Shown one piece after another: positions 17,777 to 27,981 of a stretch of DNA of 51,334 nucleotides. A program made the position numbers and the translations under genes. A model generated the notes under the pieces. The model did no database searches, was not told the origin of the DNA, and was given only the letters and a program-made list of their open reading frames with translations. The stretch spans positions 1 to 51,334 of the forward strand of contig LFTI01000072.1 of assembly GCA_001513285.1 (NCBI GenBank). Reading direction: 5' to 3'. Source of the DNA: Rikenellaceae bacterium DTU049 (GTDB lineage Bacteria; Bacteroidota; Bacteroidia; Bacteroidales; DTU049). The stretch's first letter is position 1; each line of letters opens with the position of its first letter.

Positions 17777-18777
17777 GATTGTTTGAATTTATTATTATAA
17801 ATACTAGCAGGATTAAAATATTTATAAATACTTAATTCGAATCCACCTCTCCCTCGACTAGCTACAGTAAGTGATGAAGTGTTAATATCATATGAAATTT
17901 GTCCCTGCCAGTCATACCCCTCAATAGCAAAACCTAAAATTATTGCATCCTTTATCCTAACTCCTCCAAAACCACCGATACTTTTAATTGAGCTATTCTT
18001 ATCTATGGGTTTCATGATTTTTAATAATGGTAATATCTCATTAAAAGGTTTCTGATATGAGTAATAAAGCATAATATCTATATAATACTTCCTAAAAAGT
18101 TCTTCATTATAATATCTAATAGAGCTACGATGATTCAATGGCAAAATAAATTTATTTCCCTCACTATTAGATATATTTGCATTACCAATATTAGCTAAAG
18201 CGTAATCAAATTCTAAAAATTGTGAATTAGAAAAATATAGTTGATAAGCTACACCTAAAGTCGCAGTGAAATAAGATAAATTTTCATCAATATATTGCTC
18301 ATTAGTTTGTAGATTAGGGTCATATATATTGCCATTAAACTGATCTCCAAAATGCAATTTTGTAAAATCAAAGGATTTGAAATTGTACCAACCTTGTAAT
18401 CCGAAACTGAGAATATGAAAAAATCTACCCTCTAACCCTTTAGTATAAGATAATCCCAAGGCAATAGAAGTAGTACCATAGCTGGCATCTCCAGCGAATT
18501 CTCTAAAAACCATCAAATTACCACCTAATTGATCCATGTGAGGCACTCTTTTTAGTATTTGCCCATCAGCAGAAATCATATAAGTTTGATAAGGTTTAGT
18601 AACAGAGTACCATTGTAATTTAGCAGAAGTATATAAGCGAAAAATATTTGGATTTAGTCCTATCTGAGCGGGATTCCTGAAAGTTTCATTTTGCAATATT
18701 TGGCTCCAATGTATATCTTGACATTGCACAGATATGACAGAAAAAAACAAACAAAATAAAATTAAAAATTTTTTCAT
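17761..18777 (-). CDS. type IX secretion membrane protein, PorP/SprF family
   Basis: PorP/SprF proteins are outer-membrane beta-barrels that partner with T9SS type B cargo and are needed for their export or surface attachment. The 338-residue protein has a signal peptide (ILFCLFFSVISVQCQ) and then DIHWSQILQNETFRNPAQIG, matching the family N-terminus (D-x-x-S-Q, then an NPA-x-x-G motif). It continues with alternating strands such as YGTTSIALGLSYTKGL and GFGGVRIKDAIILGFAIEGY, as expected for the barrel. Length is normal for the family. Its start overlaps the end of the large type B cargo gene by 4 nt, and its end overlaps the PorE-like gene by 16 bp. That order is the typical cargo, SprF, OmpA cassette. 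Confidence 0.88.
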   Translation of the reverse strand: MKKFLILFCLFFSVISVQCQDIHWSQILQNETFRNPAQIGLNPNIFRLYTSAKLQWYSVTKPYQTYMISADGQILKRVPHMDQLGGNLMVFREFAGDASYGTTSIALGLSYTKGLEGRFFHILSFGLQGWYNFKSFDFTKLHFGDQFNGNIYDPNLQTNEQYIDENLSYFTATLGVAYQLYFSNSQFLEFDYALANIGNANISNSEGNKFILPLNHRSSIRYYNEELFRKYYIDIMLYYSYQKPFNEILPLLKIMKPIDKNSSIKSIGGFGGVRIKDAIILGFAIEGYDWQGQISYDINTSSLTVASRGRGGFELSIYKYFNPASIYNNKFKQSCPIF

Positions 18778-21700
18778 CTAAGTAAAGTAATATTCCCTTT
18801 TTTTTGAAATTTTTGCTCATTATAACAATAAACTTCTAAATAATAATCATATACACCAGGAGGAGCAGGCTTACCATTATAGTTTCCATCCCAACCTATG
18901 TATTTATCATTAGTCTCGAAAACTTTTTGTCCCCAACGATTATATATAGCTAAATGCATAGATTCTATATAATTCCCATTAACATACAATACATCATTTA
19001 TCCCATCATCATTAGGAGTGAAGCTATTAGGAATATAAATATAAGGTTCCTCACAAAAAACTTCTAATACAACTATATTTATTGTATCATAATAATAACA
19101 ACCATTGCCATCATCCATCATTATAATGTAAGAAATAGAATGTGGTGGAGTAGCTATAGTAGAAGGTTTATAAGGATCATCTAGATATGATGCTGGAGAC
19201 CATTGATAAGTAACATTAGAATAATTAGTAGAATGAATAGTAGTAGATTGACCTTGATAGATGGTATCATTGTCTACCCATGCCGTTGCATCAGTGAAAA
19301 TATAGTTCAAAATTACTGAATCACTATTAGAAGTTACACAATTATTCGCATCTGAGACTGTACATGAATATTCTCCCACACATAAATTATTAATATCTTG
19401 GCTATTAAATCCATTAGACCATAAATATGAATATGGCGGAGTGCCACCACTAGCTGAGATGCTTAAAGATCCATTACATGCATTAAGACAAGTTTCCGGA
19501 GAGCTACTTATATTTGCTATTAGCTGTGGTGGACTATTAATTAATAATGAATCATATTTAATGCAGCCAGTAGCATCTGTAACAGTAAAGTAATATGTGC
19601 CAGCACATAATGAATCTATAAATGAACTATCTAATCCATTACTCCAATTATAAGTAACTGGGAAATGTGCAGTATCAACTGTAATAGTAGCATTACCATC
19701 ACAAGAGCCAAAGCATGAAGTATTTTGTATAGTATGACTTGTACTTATTTGAAAAAAATTAATTTTTACACTATCTATGTCATAGCACAAACCATTAGTT
19801 ACTTGTAGATAATAAGTATGGCTATCAGTTGTATGAATAGTAGCAAAATTATTTGATAGAGAACTATTTAGAGTATCTGTAAAATTAATATTTGAAGACC
19901 AGATATAATATAATGTTGTATCACCACTACCACTTCCATACAAAGTAATAGGAGATAAACAAATAGAGGTATCATTTCCAGCATCGGCAGTCAAATTTAT
20001 AACATCTACATGCTGAATAAAGGTCTGTGAGCACTCACCTCCAGTTATTAATAGTGTGTAAGTAGTGTCATGAGGTGGATTTGCTATAGGATCGCTGATA
20101 TTTGGATTTGATAAATAATCAGAAGGTGTCCACAAATATGTAAGTCCTTGAGCTGGTAGAGAAGTTATACCGATATTAGCAGATTGGCCTAGACACAATT
20201 TAATATTACTTAAAGTATCAGTAGAATTATTTAAAACGGTAATAGTTTTTTGTATAGTATCTGATCCATTACAACTAGTAAGATCACTTACGATTAAGGT
20301 AACAGTATATACACCAGCACTAGAGTAATAATGTGTAGGATTCATAAGATTAGATGAAAATCCATCACCAAAATTCCAGTGAAAAGTAGGGTTGCTAGTG
20401 GAGGGTATATGACTAATATTAATAAAATGCACACTATCAGGCAGACACACTATATTAGGTGCATTAAAATCAGCTACTATTGCAGGTAAATGAAAATCTA
20501 TTTTCACAACACCATTATTGCAATTAAAAGAATTATTAGTATTGGACCATGCACCAGTAGTAGTAGGCAGATCACTATTACCGCCACACCCTGCGCAGAT
20601 AGATTGGTATAGACGACCTAGCCTATCAAAGCGACTAGTGCCGCCATCTACATGCTCCATACTAATATTGCCACCAAAATATGAAGCAAATACTAATGTA
20701 TTAGCATCTTGGTCTATTGATAGGAAATAGAAATCATTACCGTCAGTACTAGTCTGAAAAGCATCTGTAGTAATAGGTAACCCACTTGTACTGCCACCAT
20801 TTAGGAGCCCACCCCACCCGGATAAATAAATATTGTTACAATAATCTACTGTTAATGCTGATGGACTAAGATTAATAAATCCTGGTGTAGTACCAAATCT
20901 TGTAGACCAATAAGTAGTAGTTAAATATTTATTCAATTTTGTAATGAATTGCCCACCAGATGGAGTATACCATCCAGCATTTTGCACTAATAAATTTGTT
21001 GCATTATTTGATTGACCATATATGTAAACATTATCATATTTATCAATCCTCACAAAAAAGACTTGATCATACTGAGGAGTGCCAAAATATGTGCAAGCAT
21101 TTAGAAAAGCACCATTATTGCTAATTCTAGCAATAAATCCATCAACGTCACCTTGAAAATTTTGCATTATTGCATTGCTAGTTGTAGGTAAATCACTACT
21201 AGTAGTGCCACCTGCTATATAAACAGCATCTTGTCTACCCAGGAAAATACTATAAATAGCATCATGACCATTACCGTCAAAATAGCTACTCCACATAATT
21301 TGAGATAGATATCTATCTAAACAAGTAATAAACCCTTTCTGTCCTACAGATGGGGTGGGTTGAAATGTATTAGTTGTAGTGGGAAAATCATCTGAATATG
21401 TACTGCCAGCTATGTAAACTTCATTATTCCTACCTAATATAATCTCTCCTCTAGCATCATCTGCATAATTATGTAATAATGGGGTAGCAGCATTTAATCC
21501 ATCATTAGCTGTGCCACCCACATAGGTAGAGGCTATTAATGCTGTACCATCAGGAGAAAAAGCAGTTATACCTAAATCACTGCCATTAGTATAGTTTATC
21601 ACATGAGTCAATGTATAATTTGTACCTCCATTAAAAGTAGAATCATAGCAGCCAGTAGAATATGGATAATCACTAGAGCCAGTAATTGTAAGGACATATA

Positions 21701-22703
21701 ATTCATTTAAATCATTTGTTACCATGCTTATAGGCACTTCATTACCGCTACCTCCTAAATAAGTGCTATATATTAGATATGATCCTGTAGTATCATATTT
21801 AGACACTGCAGCATCTACATTCCCGCTAAAAATCGTATCATATGCACCAAGGGTAGTAGGATATCCCATTGCGAAACTATTCCCTCCGGCATATAAAAAA
21901 CCCTCTTTATCATATGTAGCTGTATAACCCCAATTATCTGAAGTAGCACCAGAATAAGAACAAAACATAATATCTGGATCTATATGCAGCTCTTTGCTTT
22001 TATCATAACCTTCTGGCAAAACAAATGAAATATTATTCCCTTTTATCTTATATTTTATCGGTATTTCTATATCATTTTGAAAAGCTCTCGGTGATTTTAA
22101 TTGCAATACTCCAACTGTAGTGGGAATAGTTATTATGCTATCATTCAGTTTTATATCATCTACTCCTAAAATAGAAAAACTAATATTTCTAACCTTTGCA
22201 TATGGTGATAAATAAAAATCTATTGCTAAATTACCATTTCTACTGGTAATCAAAGCATCTGTGCCATCATATAATTCATGCATTTTTATTATTCTCACTG
22301 GATGAATCTTAGTAGCCCATTTATCAGAATTATTACCCAAATAATAATTCAAGTAATGCGGCATAGAATCTTTACTTTCAAATGATGGGATATTTGCATT
22401 ATTAAATTCTATTTCTAGAACATGACCTTTTATTTTTAAAGGTAACTGTTTTTGTTGTTTATCGGGAGCATGCATTTTTCTATGATGGATAGAATCACTA
22501 AAAGATGGGTCTATTAAATTGATTTTAATACTTTTTGTTGTAATGTAAATATCATTATTCCCAATATTAGCTTTATATTTTACTTCCTCATTCCATTGCC
22601 CTTTATTTTCAACAAAGGTCAATTCAGTGAAATTTTGAGCATGCAATCTCACTGAAGCTAAAATGAAAAATATTAATATACAAATAGTATTTTTTAACCC
22701 CAT
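18774..22703 (-). CDS. large T9SS type B cargo: SBBP propeller, PKD and SprB-like repeats
   Basis: The 1309-residue surface protein starts with a signal peptide (ILIFFILASVRLHAQ) and a DUF7948-like region (FVENKGQWNEEVKYKAN). Then come SBBP beta-propeller repeats (about 240-740) built of units such as STYLGGSGNE. A PKD domain follows (FHWNFGDGFSSNLMNPTHYY, about 775-850), with several Ig-like stretches and two SprB-type repeats containing YNWSNGLDSSFIDSLCAGTY and YLWSNGFNSQDINNLCVGEY. The C-terminus is a full type B sorting domain (IPNSFTPNDDGINDVLYV ... GNITLLR). Such proteins are adhesins or motility filament components held at the cell surface. It is the first gene of the unit with PorP/SprF and the PorE-like protein, so those two are its probable dedicated partners. 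Ligand unknown. Confidence 0.86.
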   Translation of the reverse strand: MGLKNTICILIFFILASVRLHAQNFTELTFVENKGQWNEEVKYKANIGNNDIYITTKSIKINLIDPSFSDSIHHRKMHAPDKQQKQLPLKIKGHVLEIEFNNANIPSFESKDSMPHYLNYYLGNNSDKWATKIHPVRIIKMHELYDGTDALITSRNGNLAIDFYLSPYAKVRNISFSILGVDDIKLNDSIITIPTTVGVLQLKSPRAFQNDIEIPIKYKIKGNNISFVLPEGYDKSKELHIDPDIMFCSYSGATSDNWGYTATYDKEGFLYAGGNSFAMGYPTTLGAYDTIFSGNVDAAVSKYDTTGSYLIYSTYLGGSGNEVPISMVTNDLNELYVLTITGSSDYPYSTGCYDSTFNGGTNYTLTHVINYTNGSDLGITAFSPDGTALIASTYVGGTANDGLNAATPLLHNYADDARGEIILGRNNEVYIAGSTYSDDFPTTTNTFQPTPSVGQKGFITCLDRYLSQIMWSSYFDGNGHDAIYSIFLGRQDAVYIAGGTTSSDLPTTSNAIMQNFQGDVDGFIARISNNGAFLNACTYFGTPQYDQVFFVRIDKYDNVYIYGQSNNATNLLVQNAGWYTPSGGQFITKLNKYLTTTYWSTRFGTTPGFINLSPSALTVDYCNNIYLSGWGGLLNGGSTSGLPITTDAFQTSTDGNDFYFLSIDQDANTLVFASYFGGNISMEHVDGGTSRFDRLGRLYQSICAGCGGNSDLPTTTGAWSNTNNSFNCNNGVVKIDFHLPAIVADFNAPNIVCLPDSVHFINISHIPSTSNPTFHWNFGDGFSSNLMNPTHYYSSAGVYTVTLIVSDLTSCNGSDTIQKTITVLNNSTDTLSNIKLCLGQSANIGITSLPAQGLTYLWTPSDYLSNPNISDPIANPPHDTTYTLLITGGECSQTFIQHVDVINLTADAGNDTSICLSPITLYGSGSGDTTLYYIWSSNINFTDTLNSSLSNNFATIHTTDSHTYYLQVTNGLCYDIDSVKINFFQISTSHTIQNTSCFGSCDGNATITVDTAHFPVTYNWSNGLDSSFIDSLCAGTYYFTVTDATGCIKYDSLLINSPPQLIANISSSPETCLNACNGSLSISASGGTPPYSYLWSNGFNSQDINNLCVGEYSCTVSDANNCVTSNSDSVILNYIFTDATAWVDNDTIYQGQSTTIHSTNYSNVTYQWSPASYLDDPYKPSTIATPPHSISYIIMMDDGNGCYYYDTINIVVLEVFCEEPYIYIPNSFTPNDDGINDVLYVNGNYIESMHLAIYNRWGQKVFETNDKYIGWDGNYNGKPAPPGVYDYYLEVYCYNEQKFQKKGNITLLR

Positions 22704-23164
22704 TAAAATATTATTATTTACAAATTAAATACAAATATATATAAAATTTATCAAATTTAAAGATAAAAAACAAATTTAAAATTAAATTATTAATAAAATA
22801 TCGATGTTTATTACATAATAATTTATCCATTATAAAATATAATATTATAAAAACTATTAAATTTTATTCATTTTTTATGGTTCTATAACGTTTTTTGTGG
22901 GTAATTTATTTTACCACAAAGGGCACAAAGATATTACACAAAGTTCACAAAGTGCCATTTATAACCCCTTTTAATTCCATATTTTAATAAAATAACATTA
23001 AAGTTTATCATTCACTTTCATTTTTTCTCTGTGTTGTTTGTGCCTTCTTTGAGAGCTCTGTGGTTAATATTTAACTTTCCAATAACAAATAAAATTCATT
23101 TTTATAAAATTTAAAAATAATGAATAGCAAATAATAATTTAATTTTGTTAAACAATTATTGAAT
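22704..23164. other. 461-bp divergent intergenic region (T9SS cargo / aroC)
   Basis: Half of the region (22878-23110) is a family A repeat. The remainder is AT-rich with no ORF of interest. I do not see a clear promoter pair for either flanking gene. Confidence 0.5.
22878..23110 (+). repeat. Family A element, second copy (right terminus lost)
   Basis: Starting TGGTTCTATAACGTTTTTTG, this copy matches the reverse complement of the 3722-3950 copy almost end to end. It keeps the CACAAAG cluster (CACAAAGGGCACAAAG ..., then TTCACAAAGTGCC), the spacer and the complementary cluster TTTGTGCCTTCTTTGAGAG. Similarity stops after CATTTTTATAAAATT, about 25 bp before the expected end, so the distal terminal repeat is missing or diverged. 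Confidence 0.75.
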
Positions 23165-24160
23165 ATGGCTAATTCATTTGGCAAAATTATAAAAATGCAT
23201 CTTTTCGGTGGCTCACATGATCAATTAGTGGGTGTAATATTAGAAGGTATTCCCTCGGGAATAAATATAAATGTAAAGGATTTCACAGAATATATAGACA
23301 GAAGGAAAGGCGGAACTACGGCTACTACAGATAGAGTAGAAAAGGATACACCTAAAATAGTAACTGGTGTCGTCAATGATGTAACTACTGGTTTACCAAT
23401 AACTATTCTATTTGATAATGAGCACAAAGATTCTAAAAACTATGATTTATTCAAAACATGGCATAGACCTGGCCACGCTGACTTCACTCAATCTATCAAA
23501 TATGAGAAGGACGCAGATATTAGAGGTGGTGGAATAGCATCAGGTAGAATGACATTGCCAATAATGATAGCTGGATTGATAGCGGCTAAATGCATTCCTA
23601 CAATTACTGCAAAAGCCTATATTTCTCATATTCATGGAGAAATTCCAGAAAACTTAAATTGGGAAAAGATTAAAGATGAAGGAGATAGTCTGGGTGGAGA
23701 GATTATTTGTGAGATTGCAAATGTACCAGCAGGTTTAGGTGAACCATTTTTTGACAGTGTAGAAAGCTATCTTAGTCATTTACTTTTTTCTATTCCCGGC
23801 ATCAAAGCTATTGGCTTTGGAGATAGTTGGCAAACACCATTAATGAAAGGAAGTGAATACAATGACATTTTTATATCAGAAAATGGGCAAACTGCTACAA
23901 ACCACTGTGGTGGAATTCAAGGGGGAATAACTAATGGGAATTCAATAATTTACAATATAGCAGTACGCCCACCTGCTAGTATATCTAAACCACAGGAAAG
24001 TTTTAATTTTATGAATAAAAAAATGGAGATTCACCAAATTAAAGGCTCACATGATACTGCTTTCATATTAAGATTACCACCCGTTATCGAAGCCATTTCT
24101 CTTTTTGCTATCGCAGATCTATACTTATTTTCTAAAATTTATAAAGACAAATTATTATAG
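23165..24160 (+). CDS. aroC: chorismate synthase
   Basis: Chorismate synthase converts 5-enolpyruvylshikimate-3-phosphate to chorismate, the last common step of aromatic amino-acid synthesis, using reduced FMN. The 331-residue protein shows the family in order: MANSFGKII, the first histidine motif (here GGSHD, residues 15-19), DRRKGGTTATT, RPGHADFT with the second catalytic His (about 102), RGGGIASGRMT, GSEYND, NHCGGIQGGITNG and GSHDTAFILR. The first motif departs from the near-universal GESHG at two positions, and the SGR motif region is also slightly off-consensus. I chose the ATG at 23165 over the TTG at 23159 because MANSFGK matches the family start. It is transcribed alone towards atpC, with a hairpin between them. 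Confidence 0.92.
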   Translation: MANSFGKIIKMHLFGGSHDQLVGVILEGIPSGININVKDFTEYIDRRKGGTTATTDRVEKDTPKIVTGVVNDVTTGLPITILFDNEHKDSKNYDLFKTWHRPGHADFTQSIKYEKDADIRGGGIASGRMTLPIMIAGLIAAKCIPTITAKAYISHIHGEIPENLNWEKIKDEGDSLGGEIICEIANVPAGLGEPFFDSVESYLSHLLFSIPGIKAIGFGDSWQTPLMKGSEYNDIFISENGQTATNHCGGIQGGITNGNSIIYNIAVRPPASISKPQESFNFMNKKMEIHQIKGSHDTAFILRLPPVIEAISLFAIADLYLFSKIYKDKLL

Positions 24161-24172
24161 AACATATCTTAT

Positions 24173-24201
24173 AAGTATTATCACAATTGTGATTAATACT
24201 T
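24173..24201. terminator. hairpin between convergent aroC and atpC
   Basis: AAGTATTA + TCACAAT pairs with ATTGTGA + TAATACTT (one bulged T), giving a 15-bp stem with no loop slack. It sits 13 bp after the aroC stop and 32 bp before the atpC stop, as expected for a shared bidirectional terminator. Neither side has a strong T-run, so it may instead be a simple palindrome. Confidence 0.4.
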
Positions 24202-24232
24202 GTACAACAATTAATTTATGAATTTGATAAAA

Positions 24233-24481
24233 TCAATCGATAAGAACTCTCAGTTTGTTATTTTTAACCTCTACGATGCCACCATCAATATCAAAATTTT
24301 TGAATTGATCATTAATTTTAATTTTTATAGTTCCCTTATCTAGTACAGAAAGCAGAGGAGCATGATTAGGCAAAACCTGAAAAGGACTTACGATACCAGG
24401 CAACCAAATAGTATCTACTTCTCCTTTGTATATAATTTTTGTAGGATTTATTAATTCAACATAAATAGACATAATGATCAT
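24233..24481 (-). CDS. atpC: ATP synthase F1 subunit epsilon
   Basis: The epsilon subunit sits in the F1 central stalk and couples rotation to catalysis. The 82-residue protein consists only of the N-terminal beta-sandwich domain (VELINPTKIIYKGEVDTIWLPGIVSPFQVLPNHAPLLSVLDKG ...). The C-terminal helical hairpin found in E. coli epsilon is absent. I recall this as the normal short form in Bacteroidota. The pattern LPGxxxPFQVLPNHAPLLS is diagnostic. It follows atpD by 14 bp. Two ATGs are possible (24481 and 24472); the second gives MSIYVELINP, closer to the usual start. The other ATP synthase subunits are not in the window, consistent with a separate atpDC operon in this phylum. Confidence 0.9.
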   Translation of the reverse strand: MIIMSIYVELINPTKIIYKGEVDTIWLPGIVSPFQVLPNHAPLLSVLDKGTIKIKINDQFKNFDIDGGIVEVKNNKLRVLID

Positions 24482-24495
24482 TAAATTTTTTAAAA

Positions 24496-26004
<1,509 letters not shown>

Positions 26005-26021
26005 TTATTTTTTTACATTGG

Positions 26022-26052
26022 CAAAGATATTACATTTTTGCAATATTGCAAA
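26022..26052 (-). promoter_or_regulatory. atpD promoter (Bacteroidota consensus)
   Basis: Read on the minus strand: TTTG (26052-26049), exactly 19 nt, then TATCTTTG (26029-26022). This is a perfect match to the TTTG-N19-TAnnTTTG promoter used by the primary sigma factor in Bacteroidota, 23 bp before the atpD ATG. Confidence 0.7.
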
Positions 26053-26075
26053 AAAAAATTATTAAAAAAAGAATT

Positions 26076-26250
26076 ATTGAAATAGGCGTTTAGATAATAA
26101 CTAAATTATTATTGGTTCATTCACGGTAATAACTATATTTCTTATTAGTATAATTGATTTTTAAATAAATTTCTACTCAATTTACTTTTCTTTGTCAACC
26201 ACACAAAGAAAAGTAACAAAAGAAAAGTCTCCGCTCGGGAAATGATATGA
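26076..26250 (+). repeat. Family B element, left half plus hairpin module
   Basis: It begins with the clean left terminus ATTGAAATAGGCGTTTAGAT and continues with the same internal block as the 9426 copy (GGTAATAACTATATTTCTTA). At 26181 it passes into a hairpin module, ACTTTTCTTTGTC facing CACAAAGAAAAGT, followed by AACAAAAGAAAAGTCTCCGC. The hairpin module recurs alone at 51251-51320 and, in a diverged form, at 31809-31835. No right terminus is present. The 66-residue ORF at 26195-26395 is the repeat read through and is not a gene. The whole gap 25999-26403 holds only the atpD promoter and this element. Confidence 0.7.
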
Positions 26251-26403
26251 AAGACTTATTGATAGTTTGAGTTTCTTGGATACAAAGGGGAAGGGAGTAA
26301 TAACAATCTTTATTGTTTAAAAATTTATAATACTTAATTTTACACAAAAATGTTATTTGTTCTTTCCCTTTTTGATTTATGTTTAATAACTCCATCTATT
26401 TCC

Positions 26404-27069
26404 TTATTTCCTATAACCTAATATCAACGCCAATATTAAATAAATAATCAATAATATCAATATTGCCTTCCAAGAACACAAAATAAAAAATATTATTAAT
26501 GCTAAAAATAAAATGGCTAAAACAAACATTCCAGTTTTTGATTTTTGTAAATCTTTGAATGTATAAAAATGTATGGGTAATATCATTAGAATTCCTATTA
26601 TGAAATTAAGGATTAAATATAGCTGCCATGACATTTGCCATTGAATATTTAAGAAAAATAATGTAATTACTATTATAGCAGCTAATGGCGACGATAATCC
26701 AATAAAATATGGAAGATTATTATATTTTGTATTAAATTTCGCCAAACGGTATATAGTAAATAATGGATATATGCCTGCTGAAAAAATTAAAATATTTGGT
26801 ATTGTTTCGTAATGTTTAAGCATATATGCTATTAATACTGCAGGTAATACACCAAAGCTTACTGTATCGCATAATGAATCTAGTTCTTTACCAATTTCAG
26901 AATTAGTTTTTAATAATCTAGCAATCATACCATCTAAGAAATCACATAAAAGGGCAGCTGCGAAAAAATAAGGTACTATATTTATTTGATCATTTAATAT
27001 TGCAATAATACTAATTATACCAAAAAAACCATTACATAAAGTTATAAAATTAGGTAATATACGTTTCAT
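26404..27069 (-). CDS. pssA: CDP-diacylglycerol--serine O-phosphatidyltransferase
   Basis: PssA joins CDP-diacylglycerol and serine to make phosphatidylserine, the precursor of phosphatidylethanolamine. It is an inner-membrane protein with about seven or eight hydrophobic segments. The CDP-alcohol phosphotransferase motif is complete: DFLDGMIARLL then SEIGKELDSLCD (about 36-62), matching D-x2-D-G-x2-A-R-x8/9-G-x3-D-x3-D. The ORF-track start at 27189 lies inside the preceding gene. I place the start at the ATG at 27069 (MKRILPNFITL), which matches the family and gives 221 residues, 14 bp after the universal stress gene. The decarboxylase psd is not in the window. Confidence 0.88.
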   Translation of the reverse strand: MKRILPNFITLCNGFFGIISIIAILNDQINIVPYFFAAALLCDFLDGMIARLLKTNSEIGKELDSLCDTVSFGVLPAVLIAYMLKHYETIPNILIFSAGIYPLFTIYRLAKFNTKYNNLPYFIGLSSPLAAIIVITLFFLNIQWQMSWQLYLILNFIIGILMILPIHFYTFKDLQKSKTGMFVLAILFLALIIFFILCSWKAILILLIIYLILALILGYRK

Positions 27070-27083
27070 TTTAAAAAATTTTT

Positions 27084-27959
27084 CTAAAAAACCTGAAAAG
27101 TATTTTGAAATGGTGTAACAGTAAGTACTGGTACGGTAGCAGATTTTATAATTTGAGTAGCCGTGCTTCCTATGTAAGTATGATGCCAATCTGCTTCCTT
27201 CTCTTGTTGAGTCATCAAAAAAATCATATCTGCTTCTGAATATGTAGCATATTCTAGTATTTCGTCGGCAATACTTTTATAAGGTTCTAGATTTGCTAGT
27301 AAATTAGTAGTACAATGAACATTGTTTTCTATCATGAAAATTCTAATTTTTTCTAATTTTTGTTTAAATTCGTTTTCTCTATTCATATTTTTGTTTGTCA
27401 TTACAAAGACGATTTTTAGTGAGCTTAAATAAAATCTACTAAATTGTATTGCTGCATTTATTTTTTGGCTAATAGGTTGGGTGAGATCTATAGGGAAAAG
27501 AATAGTATTAAATTCATTTTTCACTCCATAGGGTGAGGTGATCAAAACTGGACAGTATGCTTTTCTGATTACTTGAGCAGTATTATTCCCTATTGTCTGT
27601 GTCTGATTCAGATGTATTCTCCCTATTTTTCCCATTACTATTAATCTAGCGTAATTTTCATATGCAAAAGAAATTATCGTTTCACTCACATCTCCTTGTA
27701 ATATTTGGTAATGAAAATCTATTTCATATCTTTTACGATAAATGCTAGATAGTAGCTTTAGCTTTCTAATAATGCTTTCATCAGGCTCATAATATTCTTT
27801 TACTCCATCTTTGATAGATTTAACGTCGTGCACTATGTGTAGCAAAGTAATATCACAATTAAATAAGGTAGCTATCTGATAGGATTGTTCTACTATTAAT
27901 TCTGTAAAATCATTAAAGTCTACTGGAGTAACAATATTGTTATAATAAGGATTTTTCAT
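27084..27959 (-). CDS. universal stress protein, tandem UspA domains
   Basis: The 291-residue protein has two UspA folds. The first (about 6-145) begins NNIVTPVDFND and contains the ATP-binding motif GKIGRIHLNQTQTIGNN, which fits the G-x2-G-x9-G-N/S pattern of nucleotide-binding Usp proteins. The second (about 150-285) begins NTILFPIDLTQPIS and has a degenerate loop ending IGSTATQIIKSATVPVLTV. Tandem Usp proteins are common in Bacteroidota and are linked to stress survival; the actual target is unknown. It stands 22 bp after the secreted protein upstream and 14 bp before pssA, so it may belong to a longer transcript, with no evident functional link. Confidence 0.86.
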   Translation of the reverse strand: MKNPYYNNIVTPVDFNDFTELIVEQSYQIATLFNCDITLLHIVHDVKSIKDGVKEYYEPDESIIRKLKLLSSIYRKRYEIDFHYQILQGDVSETIISFAYENYARLIVMGKIGRIHLNQTQTIGNNTAQVIRKAYCPVLITSPYGVKNEFNTILFPIDLTQPISQKINAAIQFSRFYLSSLKIVFVMTNKNMNRENEFKQKLEKIRIFMIENNVHCTTNLLANLEPYKSIADEILEYATYSEADMIFLMTQQEKEADWHHTYIGSTATQIIKSATVPVLTVTPFQNTFQVF

Positions 27960-27981
27960 TCACAAGTTACATTAAAAATCA

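Noticed and set aside
26195-26395. 66-residue ORF on the minus strand
   Set aside because: It lies within the family B hairpin module and low-complexity AT sequence, has no recognisable protein features, and its translation changes with the repeat.
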